A stretch of 64,000 nucleotides of DNA from Schizochytrium sp. CCTCC M209059 (lineage: Eukaryota; Sar; Bigyra; Thraustochytrida; Thraustochytriidae): assembly GCA_000818945.1 (NCBI GenBank), contig KN805467.1:7430-71429 (forward strand), read 5' to 3'. The notes beneath the pieces were generated by a model. The model saw only the letters and a list, made by a program, of their open reading frames with translations, had not been told where the DNA came from and did not search any database. The position numbers and the translations under genes are program-made. Below are positions 46,873-56,940 of this stretch, piece after piece (position 1 is the first letter of the stretch; each line of letters opens with the position of its first letter).

Positions 46873-46977
46873 CGCCCCCGAAAGGGAGCCATACGTTGGT
46901 CGTACTAACCATACGAATCGAATATTGGAAAATTTCAATGAACAGTCGAAGTCCAGGTTCAACTCCTGGGTGGGCGT
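46873..46977 (+). tRNA. tRNA-like element, incomplete cloverleaf
   Basis: A clear T arm (CCAGG, TTCAACT, CCTGG) with B box GGTTCAACTCC is followed by GTGGGCG, which can pair with CGCCCCC at 46873-46879 (one mismatch). T runs follow downstream. The D and anticodon arms cannot be drawn canonically, although GTTGGT in the right half resembles a D loop. It may be a tRNA with an intron, a decayed tRNA, or a tRNA-derived element. Confidence 0.3.
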
Positions 46978-47431
46978 CTTCTTTCCCCTTTCCTTTTTTT
47001 TTGGCCGCGGCCGCAGCGTCCGTACGGGCCGGCCGATGCGAACCCGAACGGAGCAGGCCAGGAACCTCGAGCGACCATTGAGCCATTGAGCCAGCCACCA
47101 TGGCCATTGCTAGCTGGCCGATGGTCAAGGTACGAAACGCGATCGTGCGCGCGAGAGTTCGCAGCTCTCGTACGGACCGTTCGTCCGAAGATCCAGCGCA
47201 GAACCGCCTCCGATCTCGCAGAGAACCACAATAGTACGTACTACAATAGGCCTAGGCCTAGGCTACTCCTAACAGTAAAGTGCAGAACTGAGTTGAGTTC
47301 GAAAAAAGAAAAAAGAAAAAAGGATCTTTCAGTCTTCGTAGCAAAGTGCAGGCAGGTGCTGCAAAACCCATGCAAATCCCAATCACCGGCAGCAGGACTT
47401 GAAGAAGACCGCGAGTTTTCAGGGAGGCAGC

Positions 47432-50400
47432 ATGTCAACGTCAGCGGCAGCAGCAGTGGCGGCGGCAACGCTGGTGGGCGGGTTCGTTGGGGATGATGCG
47501 AAAAAGGAGCGGCTCTGCGCGCTGTTCGCGCGGGAAAACGCGGTCCCAAGCGCGGAAGAAGTGGTCAACGTCATGGCGGAGATGCCCAAGAAGACGCGGG
47601 CGAGCGTGCTTCCTCTGGTGATCCGGGAGGCGCATCGCGAGGGCGACGAGGCGCGGCTCGAGGCGCTCGCCACACTGACGCGAGACTTGCTCACGTTCAA
47701 GACGACGGACGAAGCCTCGAGCCCTTCGGACGGCGACAAAGACGGGGACGGAGACGCCGAAATGCGTTTGACGACCGAGGACGACGATGACTTTGTTCGG
47801 GTCCTGTACGCGGACGCGAGTCCGATGCGTATGACGACGAGACGGGACATTGCCGAAATGGCACTTCTTGCCGCCCCGGTGCTTGGGCCCCGCGGAGCAG
47901 AGCTCTTGCGCTACGCCGTGAACGAGGCTGGCGAATCGCTTCGCGCTCTCGCGGTGCGTTCTGCGGTGCAGTGCTCGGCCTTGACTGATGAGGAGCTCGT
48001 AGCGATGGTCGAGACGTCGCGCAGTCCGAAAGAGCTTCAACTGCGGGCAGAACGGATTCTGCAGGGCCGGCCAAAGCCCGCGATTGCCGAGGCTCTCTAC
48101 GAGAATTTGCAGCTTCGCGCCCCAGCTTTGGCCAAGAAGGCTCTTGTCATGGTGGGACCCGATGTGGCCGCCCGCATGGTCGTGGCCAGGGTCAACGAGT
48201 TTCTTGCCGAATGGAAGATCTTTTTCACAAACCCAGACGACGGAGGTAACGCACGTTACCTTGAGAGCTCCCTCGCCGAATTGCCCATGAAGCGATTTTG
48301 GGATCGCCATGGGGACGCGCTCGTGGCAGCCTACGAAGAGTCGTTGAAATCCGAAGTCGCGCAAGGTGGGGCGAACCGTGTTTTTGGTGTGTTTTACGTG
48401 CACTTGGCCTGGTCAATCGTTATACGGTCCTGGAAAGCACTTTCTGCTCGCGACGCGAGCAAGTTGTTGTCGCTGTTGCAAGAATTCCCCCCATTGTACC
48501 CCAGGGAGATGGCCGTGCAATGGGAACACCGAGACCGCGTGGTGGAGATGCACAATACACGAAGCCCAGAAGAGATGTCGCGCTTTGCGCAACATGCTCT
48601 CAAGATCCAATTTTCGGGCTCATTGGCGCGAATGGCGCCCCGGGTCCTTGGTGCAGCTCCGCTTCAGGACCTTGTCGACGCCCTCCTCTCCTGTACCGAG
48701 AAGCTGGAGGATCTTGAGCGCAAAGACGGCGGTGCGGCGCCGGTGATTGTATCCGCGTGCAAGGAGGATCTCTTTGAGCAGGTCAAGGATGCAATTGTTC
48801 AAAGGCTTCGGACAGGCAGGTTTGAGCACGATGCGCGCTACGCCTCGGACGGAGATGCGAGAACGCAGGCCAAGCGATTGCTCCAGTGGTGTGGAGACGA
48901 GATCGTCGCGTGCCTCAAGTGTGGTTCGAGCCTCACGCTGAAAAGCGCACCATCTACTTCGGAGGAGCCTTTTGCGTGGGGGTTCGCGCTTCGCCTCCCC
49001 GTTGATGACATGTCCCGTCCGGGTTGGCAGGAGAAAGTGGAAAGAGAGAAAGCTCAATTTAGCAAGCACAACCTTTACTTGGCTCAACTTTTGCGTGCAG
49101 TCAAGGAAATTGGCACCGCGCTTGGGCAGGAGTCCACTCGGGCAGTCATTGGCGAGCTTTGGTACGGCGTCCTCGTTACGCTTGCGCGTGTCTTGTACGA
49201 GCGCGCTGGAGACTGTGACAGTCGGGATGAAGTAGCGAGACGCTGTGCTTCGGTGGGCATTACAATCGTCGGGGCGGCATGCATGCATGCTCGCTTTTTA
49301 GAGGATACGAGCGAGCTGAAAAGTCTCGTGACTGAAAGCATGACGCGCTGGATTCCGGTGTATTTATCGACAAAGCGTGAAGAAAATTCGTCAGCGAGGC
49401 GCAATGCACGTCGCACGCGGCAAAACCAGGCGCAATACTCGCATTCACTCGATGAAGAGAGAACCCGGCTATTGGCAGTCTCCGAGACAACCGCCGAATA
49501 TATGGTGAGCTGGGCCGACACTCTGGGCGAAAAGGAGACGAAGCAGCGTCAGACAATCGTGAATGCAATGTACGAGGTGTGGCTTAGCCAGTATCTGGAG
49601 AGTCTCGAGTTCCTCATGCTGCCTCGAATGAACCTTCAAAGCGAAGAATTGGCAAAGTACCTCGGGCAATCCACGGACTTGCGCACCTCGCTTAGCACGT
49701 CTACAGAATCGCGTGTGGCCGCTAAACTGCGTGAAGAAGCTAGCATCAAAGCTTTTGACGTGGCGGTGACAAGTTGGCGCAAATATGCTTTGCATTCGGC
49801 GTTTGACAGCGAGCTTGACGCGGGCAATACCAAGTACACGTGGGATGAGGTCACTTCCGAGTTTGTGCAGGCCTCTTATTCTGCGCAGGACGCCAAGGAG
49901 CTACAAAGGACCCTTCTTCAGCAGTGGGAGTCTTTGGTGAGCCTTCTCTTTGCTCGCGAAACGCAAGGTCCGATCGTGGCAAAGGCCAAATCCACAACGG
50001 TTACGTGTTGGCGGCCTCCGTTTGCGGCCAAGGATGGTGCCTCTGCGCGCATTTTGGGGACGCTGCTTGTGGACCTTTTGCAGCCAAGCGGGCCGCGTGG
50101 AAGTGCGAAGCTCGGTGATATTGTCACGAGTCTGGCTGTGGAAGCTGCCAAGGGCAACGTCCAGGCCATCGATGAATCTCTGAGGAAGCTCTTGACCATT
50201 GTCATTCGTGCCCAAGCCTGGATGGACGTGGAAGCTGTATTCCCTCAAATTGGCGACGTCGTAATTAAGGCAGTAGGCTGTCGTGAGCAGTTTCTGTTCT
50301 CATACATGACGCAAGCCGTTGGCCGGCAGCCCGCATTGCAAAGTGGGAGGATCGACATTCTAGACCGGATGATTCACGCTGTCCAGGTCGACTTGATCCC

Positions 50401-53400
50401 CAAGCTTGAATCGCTGACGGCACGGGAGACGAATGAGCTCAAGCTTGCGCTCAGAGAGCGCGCACACCCCCGAGACGAGGCCTTTGCCGAGGAGTGGCGG
50501 GATTTGCGACGGCAAAGCGCCTTTAACGAATCTGGCAAGGGGAGACTATCGGCTTACATGGACCAGCTCGATCGCGCGTGCGCTCGCAAGTCGCGTACCG
50601 TGGCGAGCCGCCTCTTTTCCGATTTTGTACGCAGCATCAAAAACGAACAGGGACCGAACCGCGTACAAGGTCTCGAGGCGTTGTCACGGCGATGGCCCAT
50701 AATGGTTCATTTGTTCCTGCGCGAAGATTATGTGACGGATGCGGCCGCCCGGCTTGTTGCATTGCGCCAGGAAGTGTCTTCCGTAGCGATGGATGCGAAA
50801 GACAGCGCAACGGTGGCGGGATTTGCTCGCGAAGGTCCCGCCGCCAAAAGCGTGCAAGTCGTGCTCTCCGCTCTGGGCCAAGTGACACAAGATACGGTGG
50901 CAGCAACGAACATGGACGCGCATTTGATGGAAGTGGCGTCCCGATCTTTGCGCGCCATGCTGGATCTCGTCATGGATGTGACGTGTTCCTGGGTAATGAC
51001 GCAATCAGGACCGGGGAAGGTGGATATGCAAGCCAGGGAGGCTTCTCTAGAAACGCGCAAGGCCTGGTACGCGACGGCAGCCAAATCGCTCTTGGTCATG
51101 GAATCCGTGCAGACGGGGGCACGCGCCCGCGATCAGCTCGTGTTGACGCATGCATTCGTCGACAGCGATGATTTGAGGCGATTCGTCGACTTTGACGCCG
51201 AGGTGGTTCCACTTTTGGCAGGAACAGCCGGGCTGCCGTCGAGTGCCGTGGACAAGGCCCGGGCTTTGCATTTTTGCAAGAACGAAGAGAGCGTCGATCG
51301 GGGCGAGATCATCTCACCCCAAGTGAGCGCGCTTGACATGATTGCGGTGGTCTCTTCCGGCTACGAGGCCGTGGATCTGGATCAGCCGTTTGGTCTCGGC
51401 GCGCATTTTGCGTTGAGTTTGTCGCGCATCACGCGGCTTGTGCGTTCGCTTGGCCAATACTGGCCAGCCACGCCGGGCATATTCGAAACGATTGCAGACC
51501 TTGTTAACGAGGCCTGTTCAGATCGCAATGTCCTTTGCAGTCTGAACACCGTTAGCAACTTTTTGGACATGCTTGAGAAGAGCAGCGTCGCGGAGAATGG
51601 GGTCTCGGAGAACTGCGTAGCCTCGCGTGTTTGCGCTGCTTTGCCTACGTTGCGTGCAGCGCGAGAACGCCTTGCTCTGGTTGGGGTGGCGGCAGCAAAG
51701 CCGAGTGTGGGGTCCGTGCAAGGACTTTCTACGCCTGTATATGACGAGGCCTCTTGCAAACGCGCCGTTCTTGCGTGGCAGCGCCGACAAGATGAGAGAA
51801 AGGGCGTGCTTAAGCTGGGTGAGGCCCTGGAAGCTCGTCTTCGTGAGACGGCTCCCGAATCAAAGGAGCGCACATTGGGTCTCTTTGTGGCAGTGATGCG
51901 CTGTTGCACACACAGCGAGGTATGTTTGCCGCGGCAGCGGGGCCATGCGGACGTGTCGGCCAAGGTGGACCGAGCGCGCGCCCTCTTGGAAATGGACGAA
52001 AGCGCCATCTACATGGAGGCGGTGGAAGAAGTACTCTTTCGTCTGAGGCAGGATCAGGTCGCTCTCTATGTTGCGCCAGAGCGCGGGGCTTACGAGAACT
52101 TTGCGGGGAGATTTTTCCAGGACGAGAAGCGCTTGCGCGAGCTCGAACAGGCCCGCGATGACGAGGAACGGGAGGATTTGTTGCGGCAGATGGGAGGTCT
52201 TCGCATGTGGGATTTTTCGACTTTGCGGATCGATAGTCTTCCGCACGTGGTGGCGCGTCGTGTGGCGGAGCAGAGCTGGGCCGATTTTTCCAATGGGGAG
52301 CTGGCGTCTGAGCAGCGGATGGAGGCGCTCAAGCAATGGCTGGCAAACCCTGCGCTTGAAACCCAGGCGGCCATGACGTGTTTGATGAAGCTTTACGAGC
52401 AAGCGGACGTGGAAAAGCGAGAAAGCGGAAACGTGTCAGTGGAGACGCAGCGAAGCGTGAAGACCATCATCCAGCACGTTTTTGAGGCGCACGACGCGTT
52501 TGCCTGCCTGGTGTATCTTTTGTCGCCCAAGGCGATGCAAAGTGACTTCGGAAACGGTACCGCAATGACACTTGCTGGGGTGCGGCAACATGTGGGCGAG
52601 GCCAAGCTCTTGGGCATTTTGGGCCTCGTACTTGGCGAGACACGGCGGAAAATGCTACGAGTTGGTGTGCACAAGGCAGTTCTTCGTCTTCTTACGGAGG
52701 TCCAGCTCCCGGAAGCGCTGGCGCTGTTGCGGAGCGAGTGGGCCCGGGCGACCCCGGCGCTTCATGTGGACGTGAAGCGCGTGATTGTAAAGTTTGCACT
52801 TGCGTGCTTGCAAGAACCGGCACAGTCTGGCGCGCTCCGTGGAGCTCCGGACCCGACATGGCTTCCGCAGGAGGCAGCTTTTGCATTGGATCTCTTGCAA
52901 GATTTGGCGGTCGATTCGCGCCATGAGATGCAGCTCCGCGGGTATCTTTTGGCAACCTTGCCTAGTTCGCGAGGGCTTGCGCCTCTGCGAACAAACGCGG
53001 GTGAGGACGACCACTCGAGCGCCCCGGTGACGAATTTTTGGATGTCGGATACCGTTAGCAACACGTTGCGGACTTTTTCGCTTACCACAACGAGCTCGCG
53101 CAAGGATGTCATGGAGACACTTGCGATTACCTCGGAGGCAAACTTTCGAATCGATACGCAGCACATGTCGGCGTTCTGTTCGCGCGTTTTGCTTCCGCTG
53201 ACGAGGATGCGAGAGGGGGAGGATGATTTTGTCGTTCCCATGGCCAGGGTTCGGATGGCGACAGTGTGGGCCACGCATGTACCGAACGAGAGCTATTTTG
53301 AGGATTTATTGGGGACGATCAAAATCCCCGTGGTGAAGTCACTCGATGACGTTGTGAGTCTTCCCATGCTGGACGATGGTGGCGCGGAACTCTTTCAGGT

Positions 53401-53785
53401 GCGGGGTCTCACGGCAGGTCTAATTTGGCATCGCTTCTCCGAAGCGTACAATTGCAGACCGGAAGGCTTGGCGGCTTCCGCGATGAGTCGTGATGGCGCC
53501 GCGGCCTCGGTTCGGTCCGCTCTCGAGTCCGAGTTCGAAACGCTGGCGAAGACGGCGCGTATGGACTTGAACACGCGCGCGGCTGCCGAGGCGCGAGTGA
53601 AAATGGTGGTCTTGGTCCTGAAAAGGTTGGCGCTGATGAAAACGGATGCCAACGCCGAGATTGTCGAGCACTTTTTGCGGGCCGTGTGCAAGCCGCTGCG
53701 CACGCGTCTCGAGGTGTGGAAGCGGCTCGACATTATGCCGTACGATCTCGAGAACCTCGTACTGCAGGACTACCCCAAGAGATGA
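47432..53785 (+). CDS. very large orphan helical protein (2117 residues)
   Basis: A single uninterrupted frame from the ATG at 47432 to TGA at 53783-53785. The start region is Ala-rich (MSTSAAAAVAAATLVGG). The rest is almost wholly alpha-helical in composition, with repeated short amphipathic helices separated by small turns (KKTRASVLPLVIREAHREGD, LQLRAERILQGRPKPAIAEA, LAKKALVMVGPDVAARMVVA). This suggests an alpha-solenoid such as HEAT or ARM repeats, but I see no regular repeat consensus. An acidic stretch lies near residues 100-120 (DGDKDGDGDAEM, then TTEDDDDF). No enzyme motif, signal peptide or membrane segment is evident. The coding sequence is clean over 6.3 kb, so it is under selection. 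Function unknown; a scaffold role is a guess. Confidence 0.85.
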   Translation: MSTSAAAAVAAATLVGGFVGDDAKKERLCALFARENAVPSAEEVVNVMAEMPKKTRASVLPLVIREAHREGDEARLEALATLTRDLLTFKTTDEASSPSDGDKDGDGDAEMRLTTEDDDDFVRVLYADASPMRMTTRRDIAEMALLAAPVLGPRGAELLRYAVNEAGESLRALAVRSAVQCSALTDEELVAMVETSRSPKELQLRAERILQGRPKPAIAEALYENLQLRAPALAKKALVMVGPDVAARMVVARVNEFLAEWKIFFTNPDDGGNARYLESSLAELPMKRFWDRHGDALVAAYEESLKSEVAQGGANRVFGVFYVHLAWSIVIRSWKALSARDASKLLSLLQEFPPLYPREMAVQWEHRDRVVEMHNTRSPEEMSRFAQHALKIQFSGSLARMAPRVLGAAPLQDLVDALLSCTEKLEDLERKDGGAAPVIVSACKEDLFEQVKDAIVQRLRTGRFEHDARYASDGDARTQAKRLLQWCGDEIVACLKCGSSLTLKSAPSTSEEPFAWGFALRLPVDDMSRPGWQEKVEREKAQFSKHNLYLAQLLRAVKEIGTALGQESTRAVIGELWYGVLVTLARVLYERAGDCDSRDEVARRCASVGITIVGAACMHARFLEDTSELKSLVTESMTRWIPVYLSTKREENSSARRNARRTRQNQAQYSHSLDEERTRLLAVSETTAEYMVSWADTLGEKETKQRQTIVNAMYEVWLSQYLESLEFLMLPRMNLQSEELAKYLGQSTDLRTSLSTSTESRVAAKLREEASIKAFDVAVTSWRKYALHSAFDSELDAGNTKYTWDEVTSEFVQASYSAQDAKELQRTLLQQWESLVSLLFARETQGPIVAKAKSTTVTCWRPPFAAKDGASARILGTLLVDLLQPSGPRGSAKLGDIVTSLAVEAAKGNVQAIDESLRKLLTIVIRAQAWMDVEAVFPQIGDVVIKAVGCREQFLFSYMTQAVGRQPALQSGRIDILDRMIHAVQVDLIPKLESLTARETNELKLALRERAHPRDEAFAEEWRDLRRQSAFNESGKGRLSAYMDQLDRACARKSRTVASRLFSDFVRSIKNEQGPNRVQGLEALSRRWPIMVHLFLREDYVTDAAARLVALRQEVSSVAMDAKDSATVAGFAREGPAAKSVQVVLSALGQVTQDTVAATNMDAHLMEVASRSLRAMLDLVMDVTCSWVMTQSGPGKVDMQAREASLETRKAWYATAAKSLLVMESVQTGARARDQLVLTHAFVDSDDLRRFVDFDAEVVPLLAGTAGLPSSAVDKARALHFCKNEESVDRGEIISPQVSALDMIAVVSSGYEAVDLDQPFGLGAHFALSLSRITRLVRSLGQYWPATPGIFETIADLVNEACSDRNVLCSLNTVSNFLDMLEKSSVAENGVSENCVASRVCAALPTLRAARERLALVGVAAAKPSVGSVQGLSTPVYDEASCKRAVLAWQRRQDERKGVLKLGEALEARLRETAPESKERTLGLFVAVMRCCTHSEVCLPRQRGHADVSAKVDRARALLEMDESAIYMEAVEEVLFRLRQDQVALYVAPERGAYENFAGRFFQDEKRLRELEQARDDEEREDLLRQMGGLRMWDFSTLRIDSLPHVVARRVAEQSWADFSNGELASEQRMEALKQWLANPALETQAAMTCLMKLYEQADVEKRESGNVSVETQRSVKTIIQHVFEAHDAFACLVYLLSPKAMQSDFGNGTAMTLAGVRQHVGEAKLLGILGLVLGETRRKMLRVGVHKAVLRLLTEVQLPEALALLRSEWARATPALHVDVKRVIVKFALACLQEPAQSGALRGAPDPTWLPQEAAFALDLLQDLAVDSRHEMQLRGYLLATLPSSRGLAPLRTNAGEDDHSSAPVTNFWMSDTVSNTLRTFSLTTTSSRKDVMETLAITSEANFRIDTQHMSAFCSRVLLPLTRMREGEDDFVVPMARVRMATVWATHVPNESYFEDLLGTIKIPVVKSLDDVVSLPMLDDGGAELFQVRGLTAGLIWHRFSEAYNCRPEGLAASAMSRDGAAASVRSALESEFETLAKTARMDLNTRAAAEARVKMVVLVLKRLALMKTDANAEIVEHFLRAVCKPLRTRLEVWKRLDIMPYDLENLVLQDYPKR

Positions 53786-55184
53786 ATAAAACAATAAGAG
53801 AAAGGGTGTGTTTGTGTGTGTGTCTTTGTTGGCCATGAAAGGTCTTTTTTTCTTTGTATGTTGGCGGAGCACGAGAACTCAAAGAGATGAAAGAAGAAAA
53901 TTATGTGATACTTTGGTTGTGTTTTTTCGCCTCTGGCATGGCATGAGCGGTGATGTTTGTTCACACACTCACTCTATGATCATGCGCCTTGTATACGCCA
54001 TTGCCGCTGCTTGCTCCACCACCGCCACTCATCGTCTGCAGAGGCACCGATTGATAGGAAGCTCGCGGCTTTTGAAGGACAGGAAACTCGCTGCTTTTGA
54101 AGGACAGGAAGCTCTGGCCTTGTTCCAGCTTCGCATCACCCACCCGCTCCGAACGCTCGAGGCCTTTGCGTTCTGCGCTCCGAGACCCCGCCAGCAGCGG
54201 CAGCGGAGGTGGCTCTGTCGCTGTCGGTGCGGTCGTGTCTCCGGGGCGCAGCTGCGGAGGCCGCGAGACAAAAATCGTGTAAAAAAAGCTGTAGCTGCAG
54301 CGAACCGCTGGTTGCTGTTGCAGGCCGCAGCGAGCTGCAGCCGCTCTCGGCCATGGTCAACATTTTGGCGACGGTGGTGACGCGGGTAACGACGACGACG
54401 ACGACGATGACGATGACGACGACGCGGGTGATGGCGGTGGCCCGCTTGCCTCGCCTCGCTTCCGCTGCGCTGGTGTCGAGTGAGTTCCTCCTTGTGCCAT
54501 GGTTACGAGGGAGACCAAGAAAGAAAACGAGTGGAAAGAAAGAAGTAGGAAAGATACTCTTACTCCAGTCTTCTGAGAGGAAGCCCCTGCCCTGCCTCGC
54601 CTCCCCCGCCCTGGCCTGCGCGCCGCCGCCAGGGACGCCTCGCGGCCTCGCCGCGCCGCGCCGCGCCGCAGCGTCGCGCCTCCCAAGCTGCTGCTGCGGC
54701 GGCGGCGGCGTGGCCGCGCAGAGATGGACGGCCATGGCGGCTGGCACTCGCCCGAAGATCGCGCCGCCGCCAGCGGTGGTCGACGCTGCGATCCACCGCG
54801 GCCATACTATCCTAGGGGCCTGCCTACAGCCGCCTAGCCAACGAACCAACGCACTAGGCTAACTACCTTCCTCCGACTCACCGCGACTGTCCGTGCCGGC
54901 AGCAGGGCGAGGCAAGATAGATAGCTGGCCCGCCTGTCGAGCAGAGCGAGCGGAGCCCGGAGGCGTGCGCGCTTGAGCCTCGGCTCGGCGGCGGCGGGTG
55001 GCAGAACGCGGCGGGACGCGCGCGAGCAGCGCAGGCAGAGGCAGGCAGGCGGGCGGAAGGGCAGGCAGACAGGCAGGCAGGCAGACGGACGCGCAGGCGG
55101 CGGGCAGAAGGGCAGGCGGGCGGGCGAGGGCAGCAGACGCGGAGCGGGCGGCCGCGCGCGGAGGAGGAGCGGAGCGAGGCGGAG
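53786..55184. other. intergenic region upstream of the AAAP transporter
   Basis: GT-rich start (3' flank of the orphan gene), then a 25-bp direct repeat (54057-54081, 54082-54106), ACG triplet runs near 54390-54425, and a GC-rich leader with GCAGGC repeats at 55035-55130. Open frames here are low-complexity. No gene is seen. Confidence 0.5.
54057..54106. repeat. 25-bp direct repeat, two copies
   Basis: GGAA(G/A)CTCGC(G/T)GCTTTTGAAGGACA occurs twice head to tail with two differences. Confidence 0.9.
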
Positions 55185-56747
55185 ATGCCGCGCATGGAGC
55201 GCACGCTGTCGGACCCCTCGCGGGAGAGGGCGAGCAGCGCGGACGTGCGGGATGGCTCGGACGCGCGACACGCGCGGCTGCAGCAGATGCGGGCGCCGCT
55301 GCTGAGCGGGGAAGCCGCGAGCGAGGGCGACGTGGACTCGCAGGAGGAGGTGGACATCGAGGCGCTCCTGGACGCCGCCGACAACAAGGAGGGCCTCTCG
55401 TTCAAGATGGCGCTCTTTACGTCGCTCAACTACAACTGCGGCTTTGGCATCCTCTGCTTTGGGTATAACCTGAGCCGCGACGGGTGGTCCGGCCTGGTCA
55501 TCACGTTCATTGCCTTTGGCGTGTGCTGGGTGACTGCCATCATGCTGGGCGAGGTCCTCGAGCGCTTCCCGGGAATCCATAGTTATGCGGAGATCGGCAA
55601 CCAGGCCGCGCGGCGCGCCTTTTCGGTGCGGAGCGCCACCGTGGCGGCCGCGGCCAGCCTGCGCATCTTTCAGATCCTCGAGCTCTTCTCGTACATGCTC
55701 ATGAGCGTGGTGGCCGTCAAGGAAGCCCTGCTGGCGATCCCAGGCGTGTCGCACTCCATGAGCAACTTGCTCATGTGGGCCATCATCGGCCCCACGGTAG
55801 TGCTCATCAACCCGGTGCACCTGAGCTACATGAGTCTGGCAGGCATTGCCATTTTCTTTGTGCTGTATGGCGTGCTGGCCTTTGAGAGCGTGCGCACCAT
55901 GGTCACGACGGGCATCGTGTACACGGAGTGGCCCTTTTTCCCGGCGCGGGCCCTCGACTTTAGCGCGAGCTACGGCGGCATCCTCTTGCTCTTTGCGGGC
56001 CACGCCGTGTACCCGTCCATTTACGAGACGTTGCGCCACAAGCGCGACTATGTGCGGGTCGTGAACTGGACGTTTGGCATCATGGCGGCGCTCTTGCTGG
56101 TCCTCGGCTTGCTCATGGTGGCTGCCTTTGGGCACTCGATTACGGACTTGCCCACGGGCTCGCTCGAGCGCGGTACGACCATGAATGTGGTGGCGCAAAT
56201 CTGCATTATTGCCAAGTGTGTTTGCGCGTACCCGGTGATTCGGTTTCCGATTATTGTCGAGCTCGTGGCGGTGCTCAAGGGCGTGGGCGAGGACGAATTC
56301 GACGGCGGAGACTCGCCAACGTCTGCGGCGCGCGGACACAATGTCTTGTCCACGGGCCAGATCGAGGCAGGCACCATGACGATGCCCATGAGCTACTCGC
56401 CGTACCTGGCCCTGACGGGCGCAACGCAGGCCTCGTTTGCGAACCCTGTGGCTGCAGAGGCGGCGTCTGGATCGGGAATTAGTTGTTTCGACTTTAGCGT
56501 CGGCTTTGTGGTCGCGGTGCTCTCGCTGGTGGTGGCCATGGTGCTGAGCAGTCTCGGATTTGTCATGAGCTTTGTCGGGTCAACCTTTGCCGTTTCGCTC
56601 GCGGTGACGATTCCGGGCCTTTGCTTTGCCGCGCTCATCAAGCCCACGTCTGAATCCAAGTTGCGGCCGTTGGCAAAACCGATTACCGCCTTTGGTCTCC
56701 TTTCCACGGTCGTGTCCTTTTCTGCTATTGTCGCCGGCGTCTACTAG
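55185..56747 (+). CDS. AAAP-family amino acid transporter
   Basis: 520 residues. A hydrophilic N-terminus of about 75 residues (Arg- and Glu-rich, probably cytosolic) precedes 10-11 hydrophobic segments. The first membrane stretch (FKMALFTSLNYNCGFGILCFGYNLSRDGW) carries the small-residue break typical of helix 1 in the amino acid/auxin permease (Aa_trans) family, as in yeast AVT and vesicular amino acid transporters. Further family-like segments are GGILLLFAGHAVYPSIYETLRH and IAKCVCAYPVIRFPIIVELV. These carriers move neutral or other amino acids with protons across vacuolar or plasma membranes. The substrate is not predictable. The ATG at 55185 is the first in frame after a repeat-rich leader. 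Confidence 0.88.
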   Translation: MPRMERTLSDPSRERASSADVRDGSDARHARLQQMRAPLLSGEAASEGDVDSQEEVDIEALLDAADNKEGLSFKMALFTSLNYNCGFGILCFGYNLSRDGWSGLVITFIAFGVCWVTAIMLGEVLERFPGIHSYAEIGNQAARRAFSVRSATVAAAASLRIFQILELFSYMLMSVVAVKEALLAIPGVSHSMSNLLMWAIIGPTVVLINPVHLSYMSLAGIAIFFVLYGVLAFESVRTMVTTGIVYTEWPFFPARALDFSASYGGILLLFAGHAVYPSIYETLRHKRDYVRVVNWTFGIMAALLLVLGLLMVAAFGHSITDLPTGSLERGTTMNVVAQICIIAKCVCAYPVIRFPIIVELVAVLKGVGEDEFDGGDSPTSAARGHNVLSTGQIEAGTMTMPMSYSPYLALTGATQASFANPVAAEAASGSGISCFDFSVGFVVAVLSLVVAMVLSSLGFVMSFVGSTFAVSLAVTIPGLCFAALIKPTSESKLRPLAKPITAFGLLSTVVSFSAIVAGVY

Positions 56748-56940
56748 CGCGGGCGTCTGCGCCGTGCGCTCCCTTCCCCTTTGGCCTTCCTCCTCGCCTT
56801 CCTGTGCTTGCTTGCCTGCTGCTCTGCGCGCGCGCAGCGGCGTCCCGCTCGTTTCGTTGCGGCCGGCCGGCTGGTCGATCGGTCGGTTGGGGCGCGGCGA
56901 GGCTCGGATCAACCAGGCAAAAAAGCGGGCAGGGAACAAC

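Larger units (their letters stand above)
46341..47431. other. intergenic region with two Pol III-like elements
   Basis: Between the YIPF3-like gene and the large orphan gene. It holds the two tRNA-like elements given separately, plus A and T runs. A CCTAGGCCTAGGC palindrome repeat lies near 47250. No protein gene is supported. Confidence 0.5.
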
